A DNA stretch of 64,000 nt from the NCBI GenBank assembly GCA_003513005.1, contig DOTD01000050.1:1-64000 (forward strand), in the 5' to 3' direction. The notes beneath the pieces are model-generated. The model did not search any database. It was not told the DNA's origin and saw nothing but the letters and a program-made list of their open reading frames with translations. Of this stretch, positions 18,308-27,418 are shown piece by piece. Each line of letters begins with the position of its first letter. The stretch's first letter is position 1. Origin of the DNA: Desulfotomaculum sp. (lineage in GTDB: Bacteria; Bacillota; Desulfotomaculia; Desulfotomaculales; Nap2-2B). The translations under genes were made by a program, and so were the position numbers.

Positions 18308-18337
18308 AGCATAAACTATAACAATGGCATTGTCAAG
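18308..18337 (-). promoter_or_regulatory. hspR promoter with HAIR-like repeat
   Basis: Minus strand: TTGACA (18331-18336), 17-bp spacer and TATGCT (18308-18313). The stretch 18316-18337 (CTTGACAAT, then ATTGTTATAG) resembles the repeat at the dnaK promoter. Confidence 0.65.
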
Positions 18338-18399
18338 GTATGTAATCTTTCACAGTATACAGGAAACAGGAATCAAACCCGTCTGTCAATCCCTCTGTC

Positions 18400-18428
18400 T
18401 TGACGCGATGCTGCAGTCATGCTAAAAT
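18400..18428 (+). promoter_or_regulatory. Sigma-A type promoter of the lysine riboswitch-lysA unit
   Basis: TTGACG (18400-18405), 17-bp spacer and TAAAAT (18423-18428), about 35 bases before the riboswitch. Confidence 0.7.
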
Positions 18429-18462
18429 TAAGCTAATTTAAATAAAATTGCCTCATTTCACC

Positions 18463-18660
18463 AGGGGTGAGGTAGAGGAGCGGGCTGCAAGAGTAAGTTT
18501 GTCTTTTATATCCGGCAATGTGTTTAGGGCAAAAAGAAAGGGCATCCCGCCGAAGTCCGAAAGCTGCCGGGGTTTTTGGGCTGGGTCGGCGCCGAAAAGA
18601 CGCCGGACTGTTACCGCGGCAAACAAACCTCATTGCCCGGTGGAGCGCTATCTCAGGTGG
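18463..18660 (+). ncRNA. Lysine riboswitch (L box)
   Basis: Conserved L-box blocks occur in order: AGGTAGAGGAGC, GCAAGAGTAAG, GGGCATCCCGCCGAAGT, GCTGGGTCGGCGCCGAAAAG and CCGGACTGTTAC. P1 forms from 18468-18475 with 18649-18656. It lies in the leader of lysA, the last enzyme of lysine synthesis, so it should shut lysA off when lysine is plentiful. Confidence 0.95.
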
Positions 18661-18687
18661 GAGGGAGGCTTGATTAATCAGTTTTTT

Positions 18688-18718
18688 AGCGGCCTTCCTG
18701 TAACGGGCCGCTTATTTA
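18688..18718 (+). terminator. Expression-platform hairpin of the lysine riboswitch
   Basis: AGCGGCC at 18688-18694 pairs with GGCCGCT at 18706-18712, followed by a short T-rich stretch. The T-tract is weak. The purine-rich 18656-18669 upstream may take part in the alternative fold. Confidence 0.6.
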
Positions 18719-18753
18719 TGTAAATCATGTTATAGCTGCAGGAGGAATTTCTA

Positions 18754-20103
18754 ATGAGATTTCACGGGACTATGAATATAAACAGCCGGGGGCGGCTTGA
18801 AATTGGCGGATGCGATACAGTTGAACTGGCACAAAGGTTCGGAACACCGCTGTATGTCCTTGACGAGCGTTTATTCAGGCAGAACTGCCGTGATTATTAC
18901 CGGTCTTTTACTGCGGAGTACGGCTCAGGCGTTATTTATGCCGCAAAAGCCCTGCTCACCTTAAGCGTTTGCCGAATGGTCGAGGAAGAGGGTCTGGGTC
19001 TTGATCTTGTTTCCGGGGGAGAACTGTACACCGCTGTTCAGGCAGGATTTCCAATGGGACGTGTATATTTTCACGGAAACAACAAATCGCCTGAAGAAAT
19101 AAGGTTTGCCCTTAAATCCGGTGTCGGCCGGTTTGTAGTCGACAATATATATGAACTTGAACTTTTAGATTATCTGTCTGGTGAGAATAAGCTCAAAGCA
19201 CAGGTTATCCTGCGTCTTACGCCGGGTATTGAGGCGCACACGCACGAGTACATTAAAACGGGGCAGATTGACAGCAAGTTCGGTCTGGTGATTGAAAACG
19301 GCCAGGCCCTGTCAGCTATAGAAAGAGCGTTGTCAAAGGAGAATATCACCCTTTTGGGGCTGCATTGCCACATCGGATCGCAAATCTTTGAGCTGGATTC
19401 TTATAATCACAGTGCTTCAGTGATGATGGATTTTTGTGCCAGTGTTTATAAAGATACCGGTTGGATGGCCAGGGAACTTAACCTTGGCGGAGGCCTTGGA
19501 ATCTTTTATTCTGGTGAGGATAGACCGCCGCAGGTAAGGGAATATGCTGACAACATAATGAGGATTATTGATGAAAAAGCCCGCCTGTCAGGGCTGGCAA
19601 CTCCCAGGGTAATAGTAGAACCCGGTCGTTCCATCTGCGGCCCGGCGGGGACAACTCTCTATACAGTTGGAGCAATCAAAGAAATACCCGGGATACGCAC
19701 TTATGTTGCGGTTGACGGCGGGATGGGAGATAACCCGCGTCCGGCCCTTTACCAGGCTCGTTATGAGGCCTGCCTGGCTAATAAAATTACACAGGATCCA
19801 GTTCAACTGGTGTCAGTAGCCGGGAAGTGCTGTGAATCGGGAGACATGCTGATCTGGGATATAAAACTTCCCATTGTTGAGGCTGGTGATATTATGGCAG
19901 TTAGCTGCACGGGAGCATATAATTACGCCATGTCCATGAATTACAACCGCCTCCCCAGGCCTGCTATGGTGATGGTTAATGACGGGATTACCGACCTTAT
20001 CCTGGAAAGGGAATCGTATGAAGATATCATAAGCCATGACCGGATGCCTGATAGGCTGGTCAAAAAAGGCGGGCAGTTGAAAAACATTGCCTCGGCAGGA
20101 TGA
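18754..20103 (+). CDS. lysA: Diaminopimelate decarboxylase LysA
   Basis: PLP enzyme that converts meso-diaminopimelate to L-lysine. The PLP lysine is K65 in YAAKALLT; HIGSQ near 206-210, the PLP-phosphate-binding GGGLGI and EPGRSICGPAG, and the C-terminal GKCCESGD with the substrate-binding Cys are all present. The length of 449 residues is normal for the long class. AGGAGGA lies 9 bases before the ATG. Expression is under the lysine riboswitch. Confidence 0.97.
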   Translation: MRFHGTMNINSRGRLEIGGCDTVELAQRFGTPLYVLDERLFRQNCRDYYRSFTAEYGSGVIYAAKALLTLSVCRMVEEEGLGLDLVSGGELYTAVQAGFPMGRVYFHGNNKSPEEIRFALKSGVGRFVVDNIYELELLDYLSGENKLKAQVILRLTPGIEAHTHEYIKTGQIDSKFGLVIENGQALSAIERALSKENITLLGLHCHIGSQIFELDSYNHSASVMMDFCASVYKDTGWMARELNLGGGLGIFYSGEDRPPQVREYADNIMRIIDEKARLSGLATPRVIVEPGRSICGPAGTTLYTVGAIKEIPGIRTYVAVDGGMGDNPRPALYQARYEACLANKITQDPVQLVSVAGKCCESGDMLIWDIKLPIVEAGDIMAVSCTGAYNYAMSMNYNRLPRPAMVMVNDGITDLILERESYEDIISHDRMPDRLVKKGGQLKNIASAG

Positions 20104-20137
20104 GAAAATTAAATAGATAATTGGATAATTGGCTGGT

Positions 20138-20166
20138 TTTACCAGATGCAAAGAATAGTGTATAAT
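20138..20166 (+). promoter_or_regulatory. Probable promoter upstream of the DHH-CBS-nucleotidyltransferase gene
   Basis: TTTACC (20138-20143), 17-bp spacer and a perfect TATAAT (20161-20166). The -35 box is weak. A structured leader motif begins about 17 bases after the -10 box. Confidence 0.5.
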
Positions 20167-20182
20167 TAGATGGTGAGATATC

Positions 20183-20223
20183 CATGCTGCCGAAGCAGCG
20201 CCGGCTAAAGGATGAAAATTCGC
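20183..20223 (+). ncRNA. Structured 5' leader motif, copy 1
   Basis: CATGCTGCCGAAGCAGCGCC followed by AAAGGATGAAAATT. The same arrangement occurs at 58878-58917; the hairpin CTGC/GCAG here is CCGC/GCGG there, a compensating change. Both copies lie just after a TATAAT box. Confidence 0.45.
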
Positions 20224-20224
20224 C

Positions 20225-20290
20225 AGGTAAAGGGAGGACAATGCCTTAAATGCGATTTTGAGCCTTCATTCAAAGAACGAGAGAAGAACG
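20225..20290 (+). repeat. Dispersed repeat family, truncated copy A
   Basis: Begins near AAAGGGAGGACAATGCCTTA and shares TGCGATTTTGAGCCT and AAAGAACGAG with copies B (36864-37050) and C (49325-49500). It is cut after about 65 bases and joined to GGGGACGG-type repeats. Confidence 0.75.
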
Positions 20291-20292
20291 AG

Positions 20293-20355
20293 AGAACCGT
20301 CCCCCTGTATTTTTTAATGATGCCTTTGTTGTCAAGAGAACCGTCCCCTTGTGTT
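20293..20355 (-). repeat. Two GGGGACGGTT dispersed repeats
   Basis: AGAACCGTCCCCCTGT at 20293 and AGAGAACCGTCCCCTTGTGTT ending at about 20355 are two degenerate copies in the same orientation, the reverse of the copy at 12546. Confidence 0.75.
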
Positions 20356-20383
20356 AACGAATAAATAGTGAGGTTCCCGCGGA

Positions 20384-22996
20384 TTGGAAATTATAACCAC
20401 GCACAGTAAGACAGACCTTGACGCATTTGCTTCGATGGTAGCGGCGCAAAAGATCTATCCTATGGCCCTGCCTGTCTTTTCCGGCAAGCATTCACCCAAT
20501 GTGGAAGAATTTATTTCTCTGCATAAGGACATACTGGATTTTTACACGGTCAGGGATATAGATCTTTCGAAGGTCAGCAGGGTAATTATTGTCGACACGA
20601 AGAACCCCAGGCGGCTGGACAAGTTGGCCGATGCGTTTAAACCCGGAGTTGAGATCCATATTTACGACCATCACCCCTGGGTAAACGGTGACCTACATGG
20701 AGATCTGGAAGTGGTTGAAATGGTCGGCGCCACAACGACCCTGCTGATCGAAAAAATACGCGGGCAGGGTGTGCCAATCACTGCGCTTGAAGCCACGATT
20801 CTTGCCCTTGGCATATATGAGGATACCGGTGCGCTGACTTTTACTAGCACTACGGCCAGAGATGTGCAGGCAGTTGCTTTTTTATTGGAAAAGGGCGCCA
20901 ATCTTGGAGTAGTAGCCGGTTTCCTGGGCAGGCCGTTCACCCAGGAGCAAAAAAACCTGTTGAAGAAACTGCTGCTATCGGCTGATCACCATCAAATAAA
21001 CGGTTTTAATATCTTAACCTACAATGCCGAGGCGCCTGAATTTATAGTCGGCCTGGATATTCTGACCCATACACTTTCAAAAATCGAACAGCCCGATGCG
21101 ATTTTTACAGTTGTCAAAATGGAAGATCGCGTTTATATAGTCGCCAGAAGCAATGTGTTCCAGATTAACGCAGGGGAAATACTTGCCTGCCTGGGCGGGG
21201 GCGGCCATGCGGGGGCAGCCTCGGCTGTTTTAAAAGGCTCTGAAATCAATGAGGTTATGGAAAAGCTGCTGGCTTTTATGAGGGAGAAAGTCCGCCCGCC
21301 TCTTACCTGCCGCGGAATCATGTCCAGTCCGGTTAAAACTATCGGTCCGAACACTCCGATCAGCGAGGCCGGACAGGTGATGCTCCGGTACGGTCACAGC
21401 GGCCTTCCGGTAGTAAGGGAAAAGCAGCTCCTGGGTGTCATTTCACGGCGTGATGTTGAAAAAGCCATCCGCCATGGCCTCGGCCATGCTCCTGTAAAAG
21501 GTTTTATGACAAACAGGTTGATTTCTGTACATCCGGATATGCCGGTATCTGAAGTAAGGGAATTGATGATTGAACATGACATCGGCAGGGTCCCGGTAGT
21601 AGAAGGTGGTTTTTTGGTTGGAATTGTTTCGCGTTCCGATGTGCTGCAGACCCTGCATGGGAAAATACCGTCCCGGTATCAGGTGATGTATTCTTCGTCC
21701 CTGCCGGTTCACCCGGCCAATGTAAAGGGAACCCTTGATGCGTTTTTACCCCCTTTTATCCGGGAACTGTTATACAAGGCCGGCGAACTCGGCGACAGAT
21801 TCGGCTGCCAGGTTTATGCCGCCGGGGGTATTGTGCGCGATATTTTGCTTAAAACCGTAAACCTTGACGTGGATCTGGTTGTTGAGGGGGACGGTATTGC
21901 GCTGGCCTCTGCGCTGGGTGAATTTTACGGTGTGCGGGTCAGGGCGCACAGGCAGTTTGGGACAGCCCAACTAATCTTTTCCGAGGATTTTAAGGTGGAT
22001 GTGGCAACGGCAAGGGTGGAATATTACGAGTATCCCGCCGCTCTGCCCAAAGTGGAAAGCTCGACACTGCACCAGGACCTTTACCGGCGCGATTTCACAA
22101 TTAACGCCATGGCGATATATCTTGATCAGGAGCGCTTCGGAGAATTGGTCGATTATTTCGGGGGACGGCAGGATCTTCTGGGCGGTCAGATCCGCGTGCT
22201 GTACAACTTGAGCTTCATTGAGGATCCAACGCGCATTTTAAGAGCTGTGAGGTTCGAGCAGCGCTATAATTTTTTCATCGAATCCCAGACTTTAAGGTTC
22301 CTTGTGGAAGCAGTGGATCAACAGGTGTTAAAAATGGTCTCTTCGGAACGTGTCTGGGAGGAAATAAAACATATCTTTTCCGAACAGCGATCGGGTGAGA
22401 TGCTGGCCCGCCTGGATAACCTGGGGGTCTGGCCATTTATTTTTCCTGAAGTGCCCTACCGGGAAGTTGAACCCGCCCTTAAAGATATAGGGTATTCTCT
22501 GGAAAAACTTCGGGAATGGGATATTTACGTTCCTTCCAAGAGATGGCTTTGCTATCTGATTGCCGTTATGCACAGGCTTGATCCGGAAACTGCCCGGATC
22601 ATTTGCGGAAGGTATCATCTTAGAAAGCGTCTGACGGAAAACGTTGTAGCCTCCATAACCGGCTGCCCGGCTATTCTGTCGGGGGTCCGGAATAGTTACA
22701 ATAAAGAAAACGTTGGCAAACTCGCCAAGCTGATTTTGGAAATACCCCGTGAAGCTTATCCGCTGCTGGTTGCTCTTGCGGCCGGGGAGAGAATGCGCGA
22801 TCAATTGCGCAGCCTTCTGGAATTTGTTCTCAAAAGCCGTCCGAGCATAGACGGGAAGTTTATTAAGGGTTTGGGATACCGCCCCGGGCCAATCTTTCGC
22901 CGTACAATCGACGCCGTATGGCAGGCCCGCCTGGAGGGCAGGGTAAAGAGCAGGGAGGACGAAGAGGCTTTTGTCCGGCAATACCTGAATCAATAG
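20384..22996 (+). CDS. DHH-CBS-tRNA nucleotidyltransferase fusion protein
   Basis: A three-part protein of 870 residues. Residues about 1-300 are a DHH/DHHA1 phosphoesterase-like domain (THSKTDLDAFASM, then DHHPW, and the GGGGHAGAAS end). Two CBS domains follow at about 305-430 (nucleotide sensing). The C-terminal part is a class II CCA-type nucleotidyltransferase with GGIVRDILL, the metal-binding NLDVDLVVEG (DVD), RRDFTINAMAI and LRAVRFEQR. This architecture is known in bacteria with split CC-adding and A-adding enzymes, so it may add only part of CCA; sequence alone does not tell which. Start TTG 20384 is the best in frame. Confidence 0.9.
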   Translation: MEIITTHSKTDLDAFASMVAAQKIYPMALPVFSGKHSPNVEEFISLHKDILDFYTVRDIDLSKVSRVIIVDTKNPRRLDKLADAFKPGVEIHIYDHHPWVNGDLHGDLEVVEMVGATTTLLIEKIRGQGVPITALEATILALGIYEDTGALTFTSTTARDVQAVAFLLEKGANLGVVAGFLGRPFTQEQKNLLKKLLLSADHHQINGFNILTYNAEAPEFIVGLDILTHTLSKIEQPDAIFTVVKMEDRVYIVARSNVFQINAGEILACLGGGGHAGAASAVLKGSEINEVMEKLLAFMREKVRPPLTCRGIMSSPVKTIGPNTPISEAGQVMLRYGHSGLPVVREKQLLGVISRRDVEKAIRHGLGHAPVKGFMTNRLISVHPDMPVSEVRELMIEHDIGRVPVVEGGFLVGIVSRSDVLQTLHGKIPSRYQVMYSSSLPVHPANVKGTLDAFLPPFIRELLYKAGELGDRFGCQVYAAGGIVRDILLKTVNLDVDLVVEGDGIALASALGEFYGVRVRAHRQFGTAQLIFSEDFKVDVATARVEYYEYPAALPKVESSTLHQDLYRRDFTINAMAIYLDQERFGELVDYFGGRQDLLGGQIRVLYNLSFIEDPTRILRAVRFEQRYNFFIESQTLRFLVEAVDQQVLKMVSSERVWEEIKHIFSEQRSGEMLARLDNLGVWPFIFPEVPYREVEPALKDIGYSLEKLREWDIYVPSKRWLCYLIAVMHRLDPETARIICGRYHLRKRLTENVVASITGCPAILSGVRNSYNKENVGKLAKLILEIPREAYPLLVALAAGERMRDQLRSLLEFVLKSRPSIDGKFIKGLGYRPGPIFRRTIDAVWQARLEGRVKSREDEEAFVRQYLNQ

Positions 22997-23006
22997 GGGG
23001 GTTGTA

Positions 23007-23636
23007 ATGTTTAATTTTCCGACTCTTTATGATATAGCAATTTTGCTTCCGGCAGTCGTAATCGGCCTTACTTTTCACGAGTATGCCCACGGCTGGGCTG
23101 CCGACCGGCTCGGCGACAGGACGGCCCGCTACATGGGACGCCTGACCTTAAACCCGGTTGCCCACATTGATGTAGTCGGGCTGATCATGATTTTTATTGC
23201 TGGATTCGGTTGGGCAAAGCCCGTACCGGTCAACCCCCTGAACCTGGTTGGTGATATGCGCCGGAGTTTGATGCTGGTTTCACTGGCAGGGCCTGCTACA
23301 AACCTGCTGATTGCCGTATTGGGAGCAGTTCTCCTTGGGCTGGGAGGTTGGAAAATACCTTACGGCAATGAAATTTTCAACAAGATTATTTTACTCAATC
23401 TGGTTCTGGCAATTTTCAACCTTATCCCGGTGCCGCCCCTGGATGGTTCGAAAATACTGGCCGGGCTTTTGCCAGGACGGCAGGAATGGCTTTCCGCCAT
23501 TGAAAATTACGGAACGCTGATTTTGATCCTGCTTCTGTTTACCGGGGTGGTCGGTTTTATAATCAGGCCGATAATCATACCGTTGTATAATTTGTTAATC
23601 GTACTGGCGCAGGGACTGTCGCAAGTAATATCTTAA
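23007..23636 (+). CDS. Site-2-type intramembrane metalloprotease (M50 family)
   Basis: Small polytopic membrane protease of 209 residues. The zinc-binding HExxH is HEYAH at 24-28 inside the first membrane segment, and the third ligand lies in the NLIPVPPLDGSKIL motif. Four or five further hydrophobic segments are visible. It lacks PDZ or CBS domains, so it belongs to the compact group (YwhC-like) whose substrates are mostly unknown. It lies 10 bases after the nucleotidyltransferase fusion and 38 before trpS, probably in one transcript. Confidence 0.9.
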   Translation: MFNFPTLYDIAILLPAVVIGLTFHEYAHGWAADRLGDRTARYMGRLTLNPVAHIDVVGLIMIFIAGFGWAKPVPVNPLNLVGDMRRSLMLVSLAGPATNLLIAVLGAVLLGLGGWKIPYGNEIFNKIILLNLVLAIFNLIPVPPLDGSKILAGLLPGRQEWLSAIENYGTLILILLLFTGVVGFIIRPIIIPLYNLLIVLAQGLSQVIS

Positions 23637-23674
23637 AATAATAAAAAGATTTTAAACTGGGAAAGGAGATATCA

Positions 23675-24661
23675 ATGCAGAGCAAGGGAAGGATTTTAAG
23701 CGGGATGAGGCCGACCGGCAGGCTGCACATCGGTCATTTAAACGTGCTGGAATACTGGGTTAATTTACAGAATGAATACGACTGCTTCTTTTTTATCGCT
23801 GATTTACATGCCCTGACGACCGCTTTTGATGAAACCGGTTTTATCCGGGAGAATACAAAGGAGATGGTTGCGGACTGGCTGGCGGCGGGCCTCGATCCTG
23901 AAAAGAGCGTGCTCTTCGTGCAATCCAGCATCCCCGAGCACTGCGAACTCCACCTGTTGTTTTCGATGTTTACGCCGCTTAGCTGGCTGGAACGGGTGCC
24001 TACTTATAAAGATCAGATCAACCAGTTTAAAGAACAGGGTAAAGATATTATGACCTACGGCTTTTTAGGTTACCCCCTGCTGCAGGCGGCTGATATTCTA
24101 ATGTACCGGGCCAATGCCGTGCCCGTTGGCGAGGACCAGGCGCCCCACGTTGAATTTACCAGGGAGGTGGCCAGGCGGTTTAATTATCTGTACAGGCCAG
24201 TTTTCCCCGAGCCGCAGACGAAATTGGCCAGGATACCGACTCTCCCCGGAATAGACGGCAGGAAAATGAGCAAAAGTTATGCCAACGATATCGGCATGAC
24301 GGCAGCCGTCGATGAGTTGAAAGGGAAAGTAAACGGCATGATTACCGATCCTGCCCGGATTCATAAAACCGATCCCGGGCGCCCGGAGGTCTGTACTGTT
24401 TACAAGTACCACGGTTTTTACAGCACTGATAAAATTGTCTCAATAGAGGAAGACTGCCTGGCCGGAAAAATCGGCTGTGTGGCCTGCAAGCGTTCCCTGG
24501 CCGATAATATTGAGTCAAGACTGGCGCCGATTAGGGAAAGGCGGTCTGAAATCATGGGCAGAAGAGGCTATCTTGAAGATGTGATCAGGGAGGGAAATAA
24601 AAAAGCGAAAGTTCAGGCTGCCGAAACAATGAGCCTTGTGCGGGAAGCGATGGGGATTTAA
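23675..24661 (+). CDS. trpS: Tryptophanyl-tRNA synthetase
   Basis: Class I aminoacyl-tRNA synthetase. HIGH is at 18-21 and KMSKS at 197-201, with 328 residues in all. AAAGGAGAT precedes the ATG. No T-box leader is visible upstream; it seems to be transcribed with the two genes before it and ends before a hairpin-rich region. Confidence 0.97.
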   Translation: MQSKGRILSGMRPTGRLHIGHLNVLEYWVNLQNEYDCFFFIADLHALTTAFDETGFIRENTKEMVADWLAAGLDPEKSVLFVQSSIPEHCELHLLFSMFTPLSWLERVPTYKDQINQFKEQGKDIMTYGFLGYPLLQAADILMYRANAVPVGEDQAPHVEFTREVARRFNYLYRPVFPEPQTKLARIPTLPGIDGRKMSKSYANDIGMTAAVDELKGKVNGMITDPARIHKTDPGRPEVCTVYKYHGFYSTDKIVSIEEDCLAGKIGCVACKRSLADNIESRLAPIRERRSEIMGRRGYLEDVIREGNKKAKVQAAETMSLVREAMGI

Positions 24662-24678
24662 GATTTTACCGTTGTTTC

Positions 24679-24817
24679 TTGCAGCGGGAAATTTGTCCAT
24701 GGTATACTATTTTATGTCAGGCCGATAGTATAAACGGCCGGGCCTTATCAGGCAGCGGTGTTATCCGCGGGCCGTCATCTTGGCCATACAAGATGACGGC
24801 CCTGCGGAATATTTATT
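24679..24817 (+). ncRNA. Candidate structured RNA or leader-terminator region after trpS
   Basis: TTGCAG (24679-24684), 18-bp spacer and TATACT (24703-24708) could be a promoter. It is followed by hairpin GGCCG/CGGCC, hairpin GCGG/CCGC and the long terminator stem at 24765-24807. This may be a small RNA gene or only the trpS terminator region. Confidence 0.35.
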
Positions 24818-24820
24818 TTT
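24765..24820 (+). terminator. Long hairpin terminator downstream of trpS
   Basis: 13-bp arms around 24769-24781 and 24790-24802 extended by CCGC/GCGG, then a T-rich run (ATATTTATTTTT). Confidence 0.8.
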
Positions 24821-24864
24821 AGGGGTAAATAAATGAATGAAAAACAAAGGATAACTATTATTGA

Positions 24865-25116
24865 TCATTCACCCGGTATTCCTGTAAGAAGCCAGCGGAT
24901 ATAGAAACCGGAGAGTCTAAAAAGCAGGTCGGCCGGGTTGGGTAGGCTGGCCTCCATAATCAGGGCAACGCTGAGCGCCGCGGCAAAAAGCATAAATAAG
25001 GAAAAGGCGGTAAAATCCCTCCACTGCTTGTTTTTAACCAGCGGGCGCGACCGCAGCCAGTAGGCAATGCCGATGGCAATGACTGCAAAGAATGCCCAAA
25101 TAATATTTATGGTCAT
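24865..25116 (-). CDS. Small two-segment membrane protein of the germination operon
   Basis: An 83-residue protein with one hydrophobic segment at about 4-20 and another at about 38-55. It follows the gerC-type gene by 2 bases with AGGTGG before its ATG, so it is cotranscribed. Small extra membrane proteins are known in some ger operons (GerD- or GerXA-associated), but I do not recognise this family. Confidence 0.7.
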   Translation of the reverse strand: MTINIIWAFFAVIAIGIAYWLRSRPLVKNKQWRDFTAFSLFMLFAAALSVALIMEASLPNPADLLFRLSGFYIRWLLTGIPGE

Positions 25117-25118
25117 AG

Positions 25119-26324
25119 CTAACCACCTGCTTTTCCTTTTTCGAATACCGGCCTTGATGTTTCAAGCCCGGTATTCCTCACCGTAACCTTGACGCTGAGG
25201 CGGATTTCGGCTCCGGCAAACTCCTCGTCCCAGCGGGGGCCTACTTCTGGCCACATTTTTCTGTATTTTTTGCGGTAGGTTTCGCCGAAGCCGAAAATAT
25301 CGGTTTCGTATTCTCCCTGCGCTTTTACGACAGCGGCCCGGACAAGTCTTTCAACTTCCCCGGAAGCCTTTTCCTCGATTATTTTCAGGACTTTCATATC
25401 GTAGATATCTTCATGGCCCTTCTGGGCAAGGATATTGCCAAGTAAATTGATTTCTATAAAGATTTTAAGGTTGTTTCCTTCCTGAACGGGATCGGCCCGG
25501 GTTGTCCACCTGAGCGTCTGGAAGGAAACTTCTTTTTTTTCTTCAAGTCCGGGTGTAATAAAAACTAAACTTTTCGGCTTTGTATGAAAGTTGCGAAGAA
25601 AGTCAAATCCTTTGGTTTCTTCCGGGCTTAAAAAACCCTTCAGCCTGTCGTTTTTAAAAACAGCCAGGCCTTCTATGCCGGGGACGGGTTCCTGCAGCGC
25701 CCTGCTTTGCGCTCCCGCAACCAGATCCTTTTTCACCAGAGTGATTGACGGCGTTGCCGGATTGCTGCCGCTCCTGTACATATCCCGGAGAAAGGGGACA
25801 ATTTCCACGCCTATCCCGTTGATAGTCATCAGCTTGTCTATGGTTTGCGAATTGGTCCTTTCCAGTACCGGTCTGCCTTTTTCAAAGATTTCCCGCGCGT
25901 CCCCTTTAGAGATCAATGCCCAAGAAGCCTCTCTGGGCTGAAAATTACGGTAAAGAAAATTTAGCACTTCGCGTAAACCCTGCTCGGCTGCAGTTTTTCC
26001 GAAAATGATTACAAGGTTGTGCCCCCAGAAGATTGTCCGGGAAACCCGCTCGCTAATTTTGCTCTGGGCTTCGGGAATAGTTCTTCCTTTCTCGCTGACT
26101 ACGTAGTAAGTACCCGTACCGGCGGAGGAACCCACTGCCCCGCCGCTTAACGGGCAGATGCCGGAGGGGATGGCCATCTCCAGGGTCAAAATTACATCAC
26201 CGTCAGGCGCCTTGTCGATGCCGCAGCCAAGGACGGTGGCTATGGAATTGAGTTCTTTTAAATCCCAACACCCGCCGGTAAAAAGCAGGGCAAACAGCAG
26301 AAGACAGATAATTAACTTCTTCAT
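25119..26324 (-). CDS. Spore germination protein GerC (Ger(x)C family lipoprotein)
   Basis: Lipoprotein subunit of a germinant receptor in the spore inner membrane. The signal peptide ends in a lipobox FTGGC with lipidated Cys19, followed by WDLKELN, a family hallmark. The rest is the alpha/beta Ger(x)C fold of 401 residues. It overlaps the gerB-type gene by 4 bases (ATGA). Confidence 0.93.
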   Translation of the reverse strand: MKKLIICLLLFALLFTGGCWDLKELNSIATVLGCGIDKAPDGDVILTLEMAIPSGICPLSGGAVGSSAGTGTYYVVSEKGRTIPEAQSKISERVSRTIFWGHNLVIIFGKTAAEQGLREVLNFLYRNFQPREASWALISKGDAREIFEKGRPVLERTNSQTIDKLMTINGIGVEIVPFLRDMYRSGSNPATPSITLVKKDLVAGAQSRALQEPVPGIEGLAVFKNDRLKGFLSPEETKGFDFLRNFHTKPKSLVFITPGLEEKKEVSFQTLRWTTRADPVQEGNNLKIFIEINLLGNILAQKGHEDIYDMKVLKIIEEKASGEVERLVRAAVVKAQGEYETDIFGFGETYRKKYRKMWPEVGPRWDEEFAGAEIRLSVKVTVRNTGLETSRPVFEKGKAGG

Positions 26325-27415
26325 GACTTGCTCCCTTTCCCGGTAACCATAGCCCAGAGAAGAAAGATAAAAGGGCCTAAGAAAAGGTATCCCAACCCGT
26401 ACGGCCCGCTCCAGACGTAACCCGCAAAATTATAAAGGTGCACCATACTGGGGTGCAGCAAAAGAGAAAAGCAGATCAACAATATGCCGAACGGTATGAC
26501 AAGGCTCTGGTAGTCTTTCATCCCGATCAGCTGTGCAGCGCCCAGGGAGACTGTCCACTGGTAAAGGGCAATCTTTATAATTGAACCGGCAATCCAGACG
26601 ACCATGATTAAAAGTTCCGTCCTTTCCAGAAAACCGGCCAGGTGGATCATCCTCGCTCCGTACAGGACGGGCGCCAGAGTATGGGCCGACAGGCTGGGAC
26701 CGAGGATGGCCATTATTCCGAAGGCAATCAGTTCAAATACAAAAAAGCTGATCAGAAGGCTTTTTGAGCATGTCCAAAGGACTCCCCTGGACTTGTCCAG
26801 GAAAGGGAGCAGGACGGAAATTTCTATTACTTGGACAAACCAGAACATGGGCGCCAGGGACCCTTTAACAACAGGGACTATCCCGTTTTCAAAAACAGGG
26901 GTTAAATTGACCAGGTTCATTTCGCTGGCAGACAGTATAAACAGGATAACAACTATACCAATAATAAAGGGGATTATCATTAGGGAAACCCGGCCTATGT
27001 TCTCTATCCTGTTATGCGCGATGTAAGTACTCAGGAGGGCAAAAACTATAATAAAGGCAACAATGGGAGTTCTGGGCATGAAACCGGCGGTTATCAAACC
27101 GGAAATCTCGCGCAGGGCGTCGCAGGCAAAGTTAAACCATCCCCAGATATAATAAGCCGCCACAATCAATCCGAAATAACGGCCGAAGATGATCAGAAAC
27201 ACCTGGAAGAGCGTTTTCCCGGGAAAGCGGCTGCTTAAGGTTACCCAGAGCCAGGCGCTTAAAAGCCCCCCGGCAAGCGCAATTATATTTGACATCCAGG
27301 CGTCCTGCCGGGCAAGCAGGAATGTTGCGGAAGGGGCGAAAAGGAGGCCTTCGGAGATGAAGTTGATTATCAGAAGCGCCAGTGCCTGCCTTTGGTCAAT
27401 TACTTCTGTTTTCAT
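26321..27415 (-). CDS. Spore germination protein GerB (APC-like permease)
   Basis: Polytopic inner-membrane subunit of a germinant receptor, 364 residues, with about ten hydrophobic segments and the amino-acid-permease-like fold. It begins MKTEVIDQRQALALLIINF, close to the start typical of this family. It lies 3 bases after the gerA-type gene and overlaps the gerC-type gene. The germinant cannot be read from sequence. Confidence 0.93.
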   Translation of the reverse strand: MKTEVIDQRQALALLIINFISEGLLFAPSATFLLARQDAWMSNIIALAGGLLSAWLWVTLSSRFPGKTLFQVFLIIFGRYFGLIVAAYYIWGWFNFACDALREISGLITAGFMPRTPIVAFIIVFALLSTYIAHNRIENIGRVSLMIIPFIIGIVVILFILSASEMNLVNLTPVFENGIVPVVKGSLAPMFWFVQVIEISVLLPFLDKSRGVLWTCSKSLLISFFVFELIAFGIMAILGPSLSAHTLAPVLYGARMIHLAGFLERTELLIMVVWIAGSIIKIALYQWTVSLGAAQLIGMKDYQSLVIPFGILLICFSLLLHPSMVHLYNFAGYVWSGPYGLGYLFLGPFIFLLWAMVTGKGSKS

Positions 27416-27418
27416 CTT

